Below are positions 17,342 to 25,290 of a stretch of DNA of 64,000 bases, piece by piece (position 1 is the first letter of the stretch; every line of letters starts with the position of its first letter). The notes under the pieces were generated by a model, which did not search any database, was not told where the DNA came from, and saw only the letters and a program-made list of their open reading frames with translations. This DNA comes from Thermomonospora echinospora (GTDB lineage: Bacteria > Actinomycetota > Actinomycetes > Streptosporangiales > Streptosporangiaceae): the NCBI RefSeq assembly GCF_900108175.1, contig NZ_FNVO01000022.1, forward strand, positions 1-64,000, written 5' to 3'. Position numbers and translations under genes: made by a program.

Positions 17342-18186
17342 TGAACGCCGTTTCGACCAGCCCCGTCCCCGCTCCCCCCGCCCGTCTAGAGGCCGTCGGG
17401 GTAACCGTGAGATTCGGCGGCCTGGTGGCCTTGAACAAGGTGGACCTGCGAATCCCGCCGGGTTCCATGGTCGGTCTCGTCGGACCCAACGGCGCCGGCA
17501 AGAGCACCCTGTTCGCCGTGCTGTCCGGGCTGCTCAGACCGAACGAGGGCCGGGTGCTGATGGGCGGCGGGGACGTCACCCGCGCGACCCCCCAGGCGCG
17601 CGCCCGCCGTGGCCTGTCGCGGACCTTCCAGCGTCCCGAACTGTTCTCCGGGCTCACCGTCCGAGAGCACCTCGTGCTGGGCGACCGTGTACGGCACTCC
17701 GGTGACCGCATCTGGCGCGACCTCCTCACCGGCGGGGGTTTCCGGCGACCGTCGAAGGAGGAGGACGAACGGGTCGACCGGCTGCTGGAGGCGCTGCACC
17801 TCGGCGGTCTCCAGCACCGGGAGGCGGCGGGCCTGTCCCTGGGCGCCGGCCGGCTGGTGGAGGTGGCCCGCGCGCTCGCGGTGGAACCCGAGGTGCTGCT
17901 GCTGGACGAGCCCTCCTCCGGGCTCGACATGCGGGAGACCGAGGAACTGGCGGCGACCCTGCGGCGCGTGGTCGAGGAGCGGGGTCTTTCCCTGCTGCTC
18001 GTCGAGCACGACGTCGACCTGGTCCTGGGCATGTGCGACACCGTCAACGTGCTCGACTTCGGGGCCATGATCCGATCGGGCACCCCGGAGGAAATCCGTT
18101 CCGATCCGGCGGTGCGCGCCGCCTACCTCGGGGAGGAGCCCGCTCCACGGGACGCCGAGGCGAAGCGCGACGAGGAGGATGCATGA
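17341..18186 (+). CDS. Liv-type ABC transporter ATP-binding protein (LivG-like)
   Basis: A 281-residue ATPase of the Liv importer. Walker A is GPNGAGKST, the signature region is LSLGAGRLVEVARAL (a relaxed LSGGQ), Walker B is VLLLDEPSSGLD, and the H-loop is LLLVEHDVD. SRTFQRPELFSGLTV is the typical LivG Q-loop block. GGGGGAG lies just before the ATG, which shares one base with the permease stop; the 3' end overlaps livF-like by ATGA. The tail is charged and dispensable-looking. It pairs with the LivF-like ATPase. Confidence 0.92.
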   Translation: MNAVSTSPVPAPPARLEAVGVTVRFGGLVALNKVDLRIPPGSMVGLVGPNGAGKSTLFAVLSGLLRPNEGRVLMGGGDVTRATPQARARRGLSRTFQRPELFSGLTVREHLVLGDRVRHSGDRIWRDLLTGGGFRRPSKEEDERVDRLLEALHLGGLQHREAAGLSLGAGRLVEVARALAVEPEVLLLDEPSSGLDMRETEELAATLRRVVEERGLSLLLVEHDVDLVLGMCDTVNVLDFGAMIRSGTPEEIRSDPAVRAAYLGEEPAPRDAEAKRDEEDA

Positions 18187-18944
18187 GCGAGTCGGAGGAG
18201 CGCATGGACTGTGAGGCGAGGGAAGGCGGCGCTGCACCACTGCTGTCGGTAGCCGACCTTCAGGTGCGTTACGGTCCCGCCCAGGCGCTGTTCGACGTGT
18301 CATTCGAACTGGCCGCCGACACCACGCTCGCAGTGCTCGGCGCGAACGGGGCCGGGAAGAGCACGCTCGCCCGCGCGCTGAGCGGGCTGGTGCCCCCGAG
18401 CGGGGGGCGGATCCGTTTCGACGGGCGGGACATCACGGCCAAGGCGCCCGACGTGATCCGCCGGGCGGGGCTCGTCCACCTGCCCGAGGGACGGGGCGTG
18501 TTCCCGGCGCTCACGGTGCAGGAGAACCTGCGGATGGGGCTCGCCGTCGACAGGGCCGACCGCAAGGCGGCGCTCGAACGGGCGTTCTCGATCTTCCCGG
18601 TACTGGCTCAGCGACACCGGCAACGGGCCGGCACCCTCTCCGGAGGAGAGCAGCAGATGCTCTCGCTGGCCAGGGCGCTCATGGTGTCCCCGCGCCTGGT
18701 CATAGCCGACGAACTGTCCCTCGGCCTGGCACCCAGGCTCGTCGACGTCGTCTTCGAGAACCTGCAGCGGGCCAGGGAGGCGGGCGTCTCGGTCATCATG
18801 ATCGAGCAGTTCGCGCACCGGGCGCTGGGTTTCGCCGACCGTTGCCTGATCCTTCAGCGGGGAGTCGTGGCCTGGTCGGGCCCCGCCGAGGCCGCCGGAG
18901 ACGAACTGCTGCACCGCTACCTCGGCGAGGGCACGGCGGCCTGA
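18183..18944 (+). CDS. Liv-type ABC transporter ATP-binding protein (LivF-like)
   Basis: A 253-residue second ATPase of the importer. Walker A is GANGAGKST, the signature LSGGEQQMLSLARAL, Walker B VIADELSLGLAP, and HLPEGRGVFPALTVQENL is the LivF-type Q-loop block. It overlaps the LivG-like gene by ATGA with GAGGAGG ahead of it, giving strict coupling. It is the last gene of the operon; a hairpin follows within 15 bases. Confidence 0.92.
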   Translation: MSESEERMDCEAREGGAAPLLSVADLQVRYGPAQALFDVSFELAADTTLAVLGANGAGKSTLARALSGLVPPSGGRIRFDGRDITAKAPDVIRRAGLVHLPEGRGVFPALTVQENLRMGLAVDRADRKAALERAFSIFPVLAQRHRQRAGTLSGGEQQMLSLARALMVSPRLVIADELSLGLAPRLVDVVFENLQRAREAGVSVIMIEQFAHRALGFADRCLILQRGVVAWSGPAEAAGDELLHRYLGEGTAA

Positions 18945-18956
18945 GCCGCCCGCGGA

Positions 18957-18978
18957 CACGGCACGGCGGCGTGCCGTG
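18957..18978 (+). terminator. Terminator of the Liv operon
   Basis: CACGGCAC (18957-18964) pairs perfectly with GTGCCGTG (18971-18978) over a 6-base loop, 13 bases after the LivF-like stop. No T-run follows. Confidence 0.65.
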
Positions 18979-19049
18979 CCGTGCCCGTCTGGCACAGTCA
19001 CGGTGGTCGGCGGCAGGCCGTAGAGGCCGCACCGCCGGTTCCACACCGC

Positions 19050-19844
19050 TCAGCCGAACATCTCCAGAACCGTCACCGCGGCGAGATCGTCCCGCAGCAG
19101 CAGCCGTGCCTCGGTCTGCATGTGCTCTCGCCAGTGCCGCTCGGCGCCGGCGGCGTCCCTCGCCTCGACGAGCGAGATCAGCCGCCGGCAGGACCCGGCG
19201 AGCTGACGGATCTCCGCCGGCCGCAGGGGGGAGGCGAAACCATGGACGGCGACCGACACATGCCTTGTCACCACCTCCCAGAGCACGCCGACCTGGACGG
19301 CGAGCGTCTGGTTGCCGGAGCGTTCGAGGACCAGATCGTGGAACCGCTGCGTCAGCGACACCCATACGCCGGCGTCGAGGCCGTCCCCGCCCTCCTCCAG
19401 CACCCTCTCGAAGTCGTCGACGCAGTCGCCGAGGTCGCGGAGGTCCTGGTCTGTACGGCGTGCGGCCAGCAGGGCCGCCGCGGGCGGTTCCAGCGTCAGC
19501 CGCGCCTCCAGGACGTCGGCGATCGTCGTCCCGGACACCTGGAGCAGCACACCGACGTAGCGGGCGCCCACGGCGATGTCGGGGGTGCAGACCTGCGGCC
19601 CGCCGTTGGAACCGCGGCGGACGTTGAGCAGGGACTCGGCCTCCAGGATGCGGAACGCCTCGCGCAGGGTGGGCCGCGAGACCCCGAACCGCTCCATCAG
19701 CACGGCCTCCGAAGGAAGCGTCTCACCGGCGCGCCACCGGCCATAGGCGATCTGCCGCCGCAACTCCGCGGCGACGAGTTCCGACACCTTGGGCTTGCGG
19801 GTGACCTGGTGGGCCGGACTGGGCTCGGAGAGGTCGCTGGTCAC
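19050..19844 (-). CDS. FadR-type GntR regulator (single length)
   Basis: A 264-residue GntR regulator. The N-terminal winged helix (about 20-85) has the family core LPSEAVLMERFGVSRPTLRE; the C-terminal FCD effector domain has the metal-site His in RFHDLVLERSGN and in the helix AERHWREHMQ. Such proteins bind acids or acyl-CoAs and usually repress a neighbouring operon. The start is GTG 19844. It lies just beyond the Liv operon and is divergent from a close paralogue at 20075; the two share VSRPTLREAFRILE and probably arose by duplication. Confidence 0.92.
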   Translation of the reverse strand: MTSDLSEPSPAHQVTRKPKVSELVAAELRRQIAYGRWRAGETLPSEAVLMERFGVSRPTLREAFRILEAESLLNVRRGSNGGPQVCTPDIAVGARYVGVLLQVSGTTIADVLEARLTLEPPAAALLAARRTDQDLRDLGDCVDDFERVLEEGGDGLDAGVWVSLTQRFHDLVLERSGNQTLAVQVGVLWEVVTRHVSVAVHGFASPLRPAEIRQLAGSCRRLISLVEARDAAGAERHWREHMQTEARLLLRDDLAAVTVLEMFG

Positions 19845-20074
19845 GGGCGTCCTTGCGCAGAGAGACCGACTTTACGGCAAGCTTACCGGTGCCGTTCAGG
19901 AGCCCGGGCGGGGCCGGGCGGCCCCGTGACCGCGCCGGAACTCGTCGCCCTCACACCCGTGCCGAACCCGGAACGGAGAACCACCACGCGTGGCGTACGC
20001 TGTCGCAGTGCGGCTGAGGCCCCAGCCGCGCCGATCATGCCGGGCACCGGCCGTCCGGGTCGGGGAGACCCATC

Positions 20075-20899
20075 ATGGGGAGCTGTTGGATGACAGGCGG
20101 GCGAATCCCGGACGCGAGCGAGGCCACCGCGGTCAGGCAGGCCGTTCGGTCACCGAAGACCGCCGAACTCATCGCCTCGCAACTGCGCCGGGTGATCGTG
20201 CGCGGAGAGCTCAGGCCCGGCGACAGGCTGCCGTCCGAGGCCCAGTTGATGGAGCGGTTCGGGGTCTCGCGGCCCACCCTGCGCGAGGCGTTCCGCATCC
20301 TGGAGTCCGAGTCGCTCATCAGCGTGCTGCGCGGTTCCCGGGGAGGAGCGAGGGTCACCGCTCCGCAGGCGGCGGTCGCCTCCCGCTATGTCAGCCTGCT
20401 GCTGCAGGTCCGGAACACCACCATCGCCGACGTCTACGAGGCACGTATGGTCCTCGAACCGGCCTGCGCGCGGCTGCTCGCGCAGCGCCGGACCGATGCG
20501 GACCTGCGGGACCTGCGCGACCACATCGAGCACCTCCACCAGGTCGTGGAGAACCGGGGCCGGACCGCCGATCCACTGGAGTGGTCACGGCTGACGTACC
20601 GGTTCCACGAACTGGTGCTCCAGCGGTCGGGCAACAGGACCCTGGCCCTGCACGGCGAACTCCTCCATGACATCGTCAGCACGCACATGGCGATCACCGT
20701 GTCGCGCGACATCCACGACCCGGCGACGATCGGCCTGTTCCGCCGGACCGTCCGGTCCTACCGCAAACTCGTCGATCTCGTCGAGGCCCGTGATTCCGAG
20801 GGCGCGGAGCGGCATTGGCGCACGCACATGGAGGCCGCCGCCGAGTGGCTGATGGGCACGGGGCTTCGGGGCAAGACGGTCGTCGACCTCTTCGACTGA
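20075..20899 (+). CDS. FadR-type GntR regulator (single length), paralogue
   Basis: A 274-residue GntR/FCD regulator, close paralogue of the divergent 264-residue one: both share RPTLREAFRILE, a NTTIAD/GTTIAD block and the RFHDLVLERSGN/RFHELVLQRSGN metal-site helix. The winged helix spans about 30-95 with LPSEAQLMERFGVSRPTLRE; the FCD domain fills the rest and ends AERHWRTHMEAAAE. Both ATG 20075 and ATG 20090 have a GGGGAG upstream at usable distance, so the start is uncertain by five codons. The 230 bases between the two divergent regulators probably carry their shared operator. Confidence 0.9.
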   Translation: MGSCWMTGGRIPDASEATAVRQAVRSPKTAELIASQLRRVIVRGELRPGDRLPSEAQLMERFGVSRPTLREAFRILESESLISVLRGSRGGARVTAPQAAVASRYVSLLLQVRNTTIADVYEARMVLEPACARLLAQRRTDADLRDLRDHIEHLHQVVENRGRTADPLEWSRLTYRFHELVLQRSGNRTLALHGELLHDIVSTHMAITVSRDIHDPATIGLFRRTVRSYRKLVDLVEARDSEGAERHWRTHMEAAAEWLMGTGLRGKTVVDLFD

Positions 20900-20927
20900 C
20901 CCGATGACCGTCTGCGCACGGCCCGCC

Positions 20928-20945
20928 GGCCGCCGGTCGGCGGCC
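20928..20945. terminator. Convergent hairpin
   Basis: GGCCGCCG (20928-20935) and CGGCGGCC (20938-20945) form a compact 8-bp stem between the convergent FadR and 69-aa protein genes, usable in both directions. Confidence 0.45.
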
Positions 20946-21155
20946 TCAGCCGCCGGACAGGTCACCCGCCCGTGCGCGCAGCAAGCTCAGCCGCTGCTCC
21001 AGGGCCGCCCGCGCCTGCGGGTCCGCCTCGCCGAGTTCGTCGAGCCGCGCCCGGGTCTCGGCGATCTCGGCGTGGAGCCGCTCCCCCGCCTCCTTGCGGG
21101 TCAGCAGGTCCAGGTCGGTCCAGTCGGACCGCCCCGACTCCGGACGCGCGCTCAT
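20946..21155 (-). CDS. 69-aa coiled-coil protein coupled to amidohydrolase
   Basis: A 69-residue protein whose start (ATG 21155) overlaps the amidohydrolase stop by ATGA, so it is translationally coupled. Residues about 15-62 are predicted helical with heptad-like Leu and charged residues (RLHAEIAETRARLDELGEAD), suggesting a short coiled coil. I do not recognise the family; small proteins of this kind sit beside catabolic amidohydrolases in related actinobacteria, perhaps as a subunit or stabiliser. That role is inferred from coupling only. Confidence 0.7.
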   Translation of the reverse strand: MSARPESGRSDWTDLDLLTRKEAGERLHAEIAETRARLDELGEADPQARAALEQRLSLLRARAGDLSGG

Positions 21156-22297
21156 GCGGGGAAGTTGTAGAGCCGGCGGACGTTCAGCTCGACGATCTTG
21201 TGAACCTCCTCGTCGGGCACGTCGGCCAGCCGCTCGGCGGCGACGGCGCGGCTCTTGGGCCAGTAGGAGTCGGAGTGCGGGTAGTCGCACTCCCAGGTGA
21301 TGTTGTCGACGCCGATCGCGTGCCGGGCCTCGATGCCGAAGGAGTCGTCGATGAAGCAGCCGTGGATGTGCCTGCGGAACAGTTCGGAGGGGCGCACGTC
21401 CTGGTTGACGTTCTGGTAGAAGCGGTGCCGCTCCCAGGTGGTGTCGATGCGCTCCAGCAGGTAGGGCACCCAGCCGATGCCGCCCTCGGACAGACCGACC
21501 TTGAGCTCGGGGTGCTTGTGGAAGACCGGGGAGAACAGCAGGTCCGCGGTGGCGTACATCGAGTTGCAGCCGAACAATGCGATCATCACCGCCATCGGCG
21601 CCTCGGGCGCGGTGATGGGAGCCTGGCCGGAGGTGCCGAAGTGCATGGTCAACGGCATCCCGGTCTCCTCGGCGGCGGAGAATACGGGATCCCAGTGGTC
21701 GGTGTGGAAGGAGGGCAGGCCCAGCGGCACGGGGTTCTCGGGGAACGCGATCGCCTTGGCGCCCTTGGCGGCGGTGCGGTGGATCTCGGTCACGCACGCC
21801 TGCACGTCCCACAACGGCAGGATGACCAGGGGGATGAGCCGGTCGGGAGCGGTCGCGCACCACTCGTCGAGGATGTAGTCGTTCCACGCCTTGACGCACA
21901 GGTGGGCTAGCTCGGGGTCCTCGCCCTCCAGGAAGAGGGTGCCGGCGAAGCGGGGGAAGGACGGGAAGCACAGGGCGCCCCAGACGCCGTCGATGTCCAT
22001 GTCGGCCAGCCTCGCCCGGGGGTCGTAGCAGCCGGGGATCATCTCGTCGTAGCGCGTCGGATCGATGCCGAACTCCTCGGGCTTCTTGCCCGCCACGGCG
22101 TTGAGGCCGATGGTCGGGTAGAGGCGGTCCTCGTACTTCCAGACCTCCGCGGGCGGCCCGCCGCTGGGCCGGGGCTGCTCGACGATGGTCGGACCGGCCT
22201 CGCGGTACTTGGCCGGCAGGCGGTCCGACCACAGCTTCGGGGGCTCGATCAGGTGGTCGTCGGTGGACAGCATCTTCATCCATGGCTGCAACGGCAT
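21152..22297 (-). CDS. ACMSD-like amidohydrolase (Amidohydro_2)
   Basis: A 381-residue TIM-barrel metal hydrolase of the Amidohydro_2/ACMSD group, which includes decarboxylases and C-C hydrolases. The N-terminal metal motif reads STDDHLIEPPKLW (the family form is DxHxxEP), a barrel His lies in LTMHFGTSG, and the late Asp in WECDYPHSDSYWP matches the usual metal-binding 'E.D.PH.D' block. AAGGAGAACGGCC precedes ATG 22297. Such enzymes in CoA-linked steroid and terpenoid islands are often uncharacterised; it could decarboxylate or hydrolyse a ring-opened intermediate. A hairpin separates it from the SDR gene upstream, so it may have its own promoter. Confidence 0.88.
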   Translation of the reverse strand: MPLQPWMKMLSTDDHLIEPPKLWSDRLPAKYREAGPTIVEQPRPSGGPPAEVWKYEDRLYPTIGLNAVAGKKPEEFGIDPTRYDEMIPGCYDPRARLADMDIDGVWGALCFPSFPRFAGTLFLEGEDPELAHLCVKAWNDYILDEWCATAPDRLIPLVILPLWDVQACVTEIHRTAAKGAKAIAFPENPVPLGLPSFHTDHWDPVFSAAEETGMPLTMHFGTSGQAPITAPEAPMAVMIALFGCNSMYATADLLFSPVFHKHPELKVGLSEGGIGWVPYLLERIDTTWERHRFYQNVNQDVRPSELFRRHIHGCFIDDSFGIEARHAIGVDNITWECDYPHSDSYWPKSRAVAAERLADVPDEEVHKIVELNVRRLYNFPA

Positions 22298-22349
22298 GGC
22301 CGTTCTCCTTCATTCGTCCGCCCGGCGGGACGGACGCCGCTCGGGTCCG

Positions 22350-22373
22350 CCGGGACGCACTCGTGCGTCCCGG
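22350..22373 (-). terminator. Hairpin between SDR and amidohydrolase genes
   Basis: CCGGGACGCA (22350-22359) pairs perfectly with 22364-22373 over a CTCG loop. It lies about 80 bases after the SDR stop, so it can end the ALDH-SDR transcript. Confidence 0.6.
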
Positions 22374-22450
22374 CCGCGTGATCTCGTTTCCTGTCACCGG
22401 CCGGTGATCCGTGGGGCGGCAGGCGTCCCCCGCCCCACGGGGCACCGTCG

Positions 22451-23311
22451 CTAGAAGCTCGGCTGCTGGGGACGGTTCTTGACGTAGCTGCCGGCGTCGA
22501 CCCGCATCTGCATGCCGGTCACGAACCTGGACTCGTCGGAGACCAAGAACAGCACCATGTCCGCGATGTCCTCGGGCTCGACGAACCCGACCGGCATCGC
22601 CTGCATCGCGGGGAACGTGACCAGGGCGTCCTCGCGGGTCGGGTTCTCCAGGTCGGGGCGGAACGCCCGGTACATGACGTCGCTGTTGAGCATGTCGGTG
22701 TTGCAGTTGGCGGGATGCACCGCGTTCGCCCGGATCCGGCGCGGGGCCAGCGTCACGGCCAGGTCGTGGACGAACGAGGCGACGGCGCGCTTGGCCCAGG
22801 AGTACCCCATGCCCCCGAAGCCATTGGCCGGGTTGTCGGTGGCCCCGGGCAGCAGCCCGGCGACGGATCCGGTCGCGACGATCGAGGCGCCGTCCGGCAG
22901 ATGCGGCAGCGCCGCCTGGACGGCGTGCACCACACCGTTGAAGTCGACGGCCACGGCGTCCAGGAACGCCTGCGCGTCCTGGCTGCCCAGCGGGCAGATG
23001 CCGGCCTGCGCGACGACCGCGTCCAGTCTGCCCAGCTCGGCCACCCCCTGGGAGACGGCGCCGGCGAGCACGGCGGGCTCGCGCACGTCGGCCTGCGCGG
23101 CGAACATCCGCCGGCCGAGCTTCTCCACCTGACGGACGGTCTCGTCCAGGTCCTCGCGCGTGGCGAGCGGGTAGTCGTTGGTGGCGATGTTCGCGCACAG
23201 GTCGACGCCGATGATGTCGGCGCCCTCCTCCGCGAGACGCACCGCGTGGGCCCTGCCCTGACCGCGGGCGGCGCCGGTGATGAATACGACCTTGTCTTGA
23301 ACCCGGCCCAT
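22451..23311 (-). CDS. Mycofactocin-type SDR oxidoreductase
   Basis: A 286-residue short-chain dehydrogenase. TGAARGQG at residues 12-19 is the nucleotide motif, GYSWAKRA carries the catalytic Tyr and Lys, and the insert YPLATREDLDETVRQVEKLG is the hallmark of the mycofactocin-coupled SDR family, in which the nicotinamide is not exchanged and electrons leave through the redox peptide mycofactocin. GAGGAGGTAAAGAGAA precedes ATG 23311. It follows the aldehyde dehydrogenase by 32 bases. Together they could take an alcohol to the acid. The mycofactocin biosynthesis genes (mft) are not in the window. Confidence 0.88.
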   Translation of the reverse strand: MGRVQDKVVFITGAARGQGRAHAVRLAEEGADIIGVDLCANIATNDYPLATREDLDETVRQVEKLGRRMFAAQADVREPAVLAGAVSQGVAELGRLDAVVAQAGICPLGSQDAQAFLDAVAVDFNGVVHAVQAALPHLPDGASIVATGSVAGLLPGATDNPANGFGGMGYSWAKRAVASFVHDLAVTLAPRRIRANAVHPANCNTDMLNSDVMYRAFRPDLENPTREDALVTFPAMQAMPVGFVEPEDIADMVLFLVSDESRFVTGMQMRVDAGSYVKNRPQQPSF

Positions 23312-23343
23312 TTCTCTTTACCTCCTCAGTCGAGCGGTGCGGT

Positions 23344-24816
23344 TCAGCCGCCCGCGACGCCCCAGGCGATGCTCTTGGTCTGCAGGTACTCGTCGAGCCC
23401 GTGCTCGCCCCACTCACGGCCGAGCCCGCTCTGCTGGTAACCGCCGAAGGCCAGGTGCGGGCTGAGGCCGCCGCCGGCCCCGTTGACCGCGACATAGCCG
23501 GCCCGGATCCGCTTGGCGATCTCGTAGGCGCGGACCGGATCGGCCGCCCACACCGAGCCCGCCAGCCCATAGCTGGTGTCGTTGGCGATGCGCACGGCGT
23601 CCTCGTCGTCCTCGAAGGGGATGACGACGCCGACGGGCCCGAAGAACTCGGTCTGGGCGATCGTCATGGCGTTGTCGACTCCGGTGAACAGCGTCGGCTC
23701 CACGAAGTAGCCCCGTTCCAGGCCGACAGGCCGGCCGCCGCCGAAGGCGAGGTGCGCGCCCTCCTCCTCCCCGGTGCGGATGAGCTTTTCGACCTTGTCC
23801 CGCTGGGCCTGGCTGATCAGCGGGCCCATCAGAGTGGCCGGCTCGGCCGGGTCGCCGACCTTGACGTACTGCAGCGCGGCCACGACCTTCTCGACCAGTT
23901 CGTCGTGCCGGGAACGATGCACCAGCGTCCGGGTGAACAGCGCGCAGCCCTGGCCGGCGTGGACGGTGATACCGGCCAGCACCTCGGGGAGCACCTTGTC
24001 AAGGTCGGCGTCCTCGCACACGACGGTGGGCGACTTGCCGCCCAGTTCCAGCACGACCTTCTTCATCGTGGACGCGGCCTGCCCGTAGACCATCCGGCCG
24101 ACGGTGTCCGATCCGGTGAAGCTGACCAGGTCCACCATCGGGTTGGTGGTCAGCTCCTGGCCCGCGGCGATGTCGCCGGTGACGACGTTGAGCACCCCCG
24201 GCGGCAGCCCGGCCTCCTCGGCGATCTCCCCCAGGATCAGCGACTCCAGCGGAGTGGTGGGAGCGGGCTTCAGCACGGTCGTGCAGCCCGCGGCCAGTGC
24301 GGGCGCCAGCTTCATGACGCTGAGGAAGAACGGAAAGTTGTAGGCGGAGATCAGCGTGGCGACCCCGAACGGCTCCCGCCGCAGCACACCCTGGCCGATG
24401 CCCTGGCCGACGAACGGTGCCACCGGCCGTTCCCAGGCGAAGGCGGGCATCACCCGCTCGGCCATGTCCCGCAAGTGCTGGATCGGGATCCCGACCTGGA
24501 TCGACTCGGCCAGCGGGCGGATGGAGCCGGCCTCGGCGATGTTCAGCTCGACGATCTCGGGCATCCGCCGTTCCATGACGTCGGCCATGCGCAGCATGAC
24601 CTGTGCCCGCTCCCGCACCGACATCCGCGGCCAGGGACCCTCGTCGAACGCGCGCCGCGCGGCCTCGATCGCCCGCACCACATCGCTGCGGGTTGCTTGC
24701 GGCACTTGGCCGATGACCTGCTCGGTCGCCGGGTTGACGACGTCGATCCGCTCGTCACCGTCACCGTCGGTCCAGGCCCCGTCGATATAGAGCCGCCGGA
24801 TCAAATCTGCACTCAT
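23344..24816 (-). CDS. NAD(P)-dependent aldehyde dehydrogenase
   Basis: A 490-residue class I/II-type aldehyde dehydrogenase. The Glu general base is in LELGGKSPTVV, the nucleophile Cys in HAGQGCALFTR, the cofactor loop in FTGSDTVGRM and the C-terminal motif in FFGPVGVVIPF. ATG 24816 is chosen because GAGGAGGATCC precedes it; the frame is open farther upstream without support. With the SDR downstream it makes an alcohol-to-acid pair, feeding the CoA ligases or the CoA transferase encoded across the divergent region. Confidence 0.93.
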   Translation of the reverse strand: MSADLIRRLYIDGAWTDGDGDERIDVVNPATEQVIGQVPQATRSDVVRAIEAARRAFDEGPWPRMSVRERAQVMLRMADVMERRMPEIVELNIAEAGSIRPLAESIQVGIPIQHLRDMAERVMPAFAWERPVAPFVGQGIGQGVLRREPFGVATLISAYNFPFFLSVMKLAPALAAGCTTVLKPAPTTPLESLILGEIAEEAGLPPGVLNVVTGDIAAGQELTTNPMVDLVSFTGSDTVGRMVYGQAASTMKKVVLELGGKSPTVVCEDADLDKVLPEVLAGITVHAGQGCALFTRTLVHRSRHDELVEKVVAALQYVKVGDPAEPATLMGPLISQAQRDKVEKLIRTGEEEGAHLAFGGGRPVGLERGYFVEPTLFTGVDNAMTIAQTEFFGPVGVVIPFEDDEDAVRIANDTSYGLAGSVWAADPVRAYEIAKRIRAGYVAVNGAGGGLSPHLAFGGYQQSGLGREWGEHGLDEYLQTKSIAWGVAGG

Positions 24817-25290
24817 GGATCCTCCTCGGTGACCGGCGCCGGCCATGTGCGGTCCGGCGCGGCCGTAGGGCGTCGAGGGACGCCCGGCCCTCCAGGGACG
24901 CCGCAGGACCGGGCTCCACAGCCATCTCGACCGTTCCGGCCGGCTGTGACGCGACCCACACGATCGTACGACCGGCCACATGATTTGGGTAGCCCTAATT
25001 AAGGAGAGCCAACCGATCCGCTCTCAACCCACCGGCACCCGGTGAACACCGGCCCCGCCCCTCGCCCGACCCCCAGGGGGCATAAAATCCCAGCTTTACA
25101 AGGAGATATCACAGTGCTGACAGGTCACTTCCGATGCCTTCCCAGGACTGGCAGCGATTGCTATGCTTCCCGCCGTCGCCTAACAGAGTGCACACAATCA
25201 AGGTGGTGCGCGGCTGTTCTCTGGGCCGGGACTGCGGGCGCGGCGACGCCCCGCCGGTTCGGGGCGTGCGCCGAGAAGGAGGCGGTTCAG
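24817..25290. promoter_or_regulatory. Divergent region between aldehyde dehydrogenase and CoA transferase
   Basis: This 474-base gap has no supported gene. An AT-rich island at about 24980-25010 contains CCTAATTAAGG (24994-25004), similar to the CTAGTTA-type words elsewhere in the island, and a second one lies near 25082-25112 (AAAATCCCAGCTTTACAAGG). They probably hold the two divergent promoters. The + frame is open through part of it, but no ribosome site supports a start before 25291. Confidence 0.45.

Noticed and set aside
21156-23570. Long minus frame running through the SDR and amidohydrolase genes
   Set aside because: Only its last 70 codons (20946-21155) form a real gene; the rest is the wrong frame of two recognised enzymes.
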